Position numbers and translations under genes: made by a program
Origin: Caulobacteraceae bacterium
Lineage (GTDB): Bacteria; Pseudomonadota; Alphaproteobacteria; Caulobacterales; Caulobacteraceae
Length of the DNA stretch: 6,383 bases
Direction: 5' to 3'
Assembly: GCA_947484535.1 (NCBI GenBank)
Contig: CANKPO010000075.1
Location: 1 to 6,383, forward strand
Part shown: one piece after another, positions 6,241 to 6,383 of the stretch
Position numbering within the stretch: the stretch's first letter is position 1
Layout: each line of letters opens with the position of its first letter
Notes under the pieces: generated by a model
Told to the model about the DNA's origin: nothing
What the model saw: only the letters and a program-made list of their open reading frames with translations
Database searches by the model: none

Positions 6241-6383
6241 CGTCTTTTCCTTGCTTGAGGTTGGCGCGCTGCGCCTTGTCTTCAAAGGCCTTGGCCCGCG
6301 CCATCCGCGCCAAGACCTGGCCTCGGCCACGTGTCAGGGCGGTGACCACACCGCGCAGGGTGCGAACCTCCTGCACCGACAGC
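6233..6383 (-). CDS. trmJ: C-terminal end of a TrmJ-like tRNA methyltransferase (partial)
   Basis: The frame whose first complete codon starts at 6382 reads 49 sense codons to a TGA at 6235-6233; the gene continues beyond the window edge. The peptide contains LSVQEVRTLRGVVTAL, then a basic Arg/Ala/Lys-rich tail ending in GKDDE. From memory, the E. coli TrmJ tail ends with a similar helix reading SQELNILRGIL, so I assign this to the TrmJ branch of the SPOUT (TrmH-like) RNA 2'-O-methyltransferases, which modify tRNA position 32. The SPOUT catalytic knot would lie outside the window and cannot be checked. The stop overlaps the fghA start (ATGAGTGA), so the two genes are probably co-transcribed. 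The coding frame is fairly sure; the family is less so. Confidence 0.6.
   Translation of the reverse strand, partial: LSVQEVRTLRGVVTALTRGRGQVLARMARAKAFEDKAQRANLKQGKDDE

Noticed and set aside
6241..6330. 30-codon extension of S-formylglutathione hydrolase upstream of 6240
   Set aside because: The family N-terminus starts at 6240 with AAGGA before it, and the region codes for the C-terminus of the preceding gene in another frame.

Overview
The window looks like chromosomal DNA from an alphaproteobacterium, most likely of the Caulobacterales (Caulobacter, Asticcacaulis or Brevundimonas type). The basis is the S4 protein sequence, which reads like Caulobacter S4 from memory, the moderately high GC content, the purL-bolA-grxD gene order, and a TTAA-N7-TTAA-like CtrA site next to a GANTC site. 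No database search was possible, so the genus is an inference. There are no mobile elements, tRNA or rRNA genes, CRISPR arrays or phage genes, and no gene-free stretch longer than 300 bases.

Layout. rpsD (ribosomal protein S4) lies alone on the plus strand at 85-702 and ends in a strong GAAA-loop terminator. All genes from 784 to 4290 are on the minus strand. Reading in the direction of transcription, purL (FGAM synthase large subunit, 4290-2014) is followed 15 bases later by a bolA-family gene (1998-1756), then after 78 bases by a CGFS monothiol glutaredoxin gene (1677-1333). A separate small gene of unknown function follows (1185-784) and converges on rpsD. Divergent from purL, on the plus strand, is a proline/alanine-rich lipoprotein of unknown function (4483-5397). 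It converges, with only six bases between stop codons, on a minus-strand S-formylglutathione hydrolase gene (6240-5404). The right edge holds the last 49 codons of another minus-strand gene, probably the tRNA methyltransferase trmJ. Its stop codon overlaps the hydrolase start.

How the genes work together. PurL catalyses step 4 of purine synthesis. BolA and CGFS glutaredoxins form [2Fe-2S]-bridged heterodimers, so the two downstream genes form an iron-sulfur trafficking or sensing pair carried behind a purine gene. The hydrolase completes glutathione-dependent formaldehyde detoxification. The rest are housekeeping or unknown genes.

This is mostly an ordinary core-genome region. The least explained part is the 133-residue protein without aromatic residues and its promoter region, where CtrA-like, GANTC and DnaA-like motifs lie within about 45 bases. 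No previously undescribed multi-gene system is evident.
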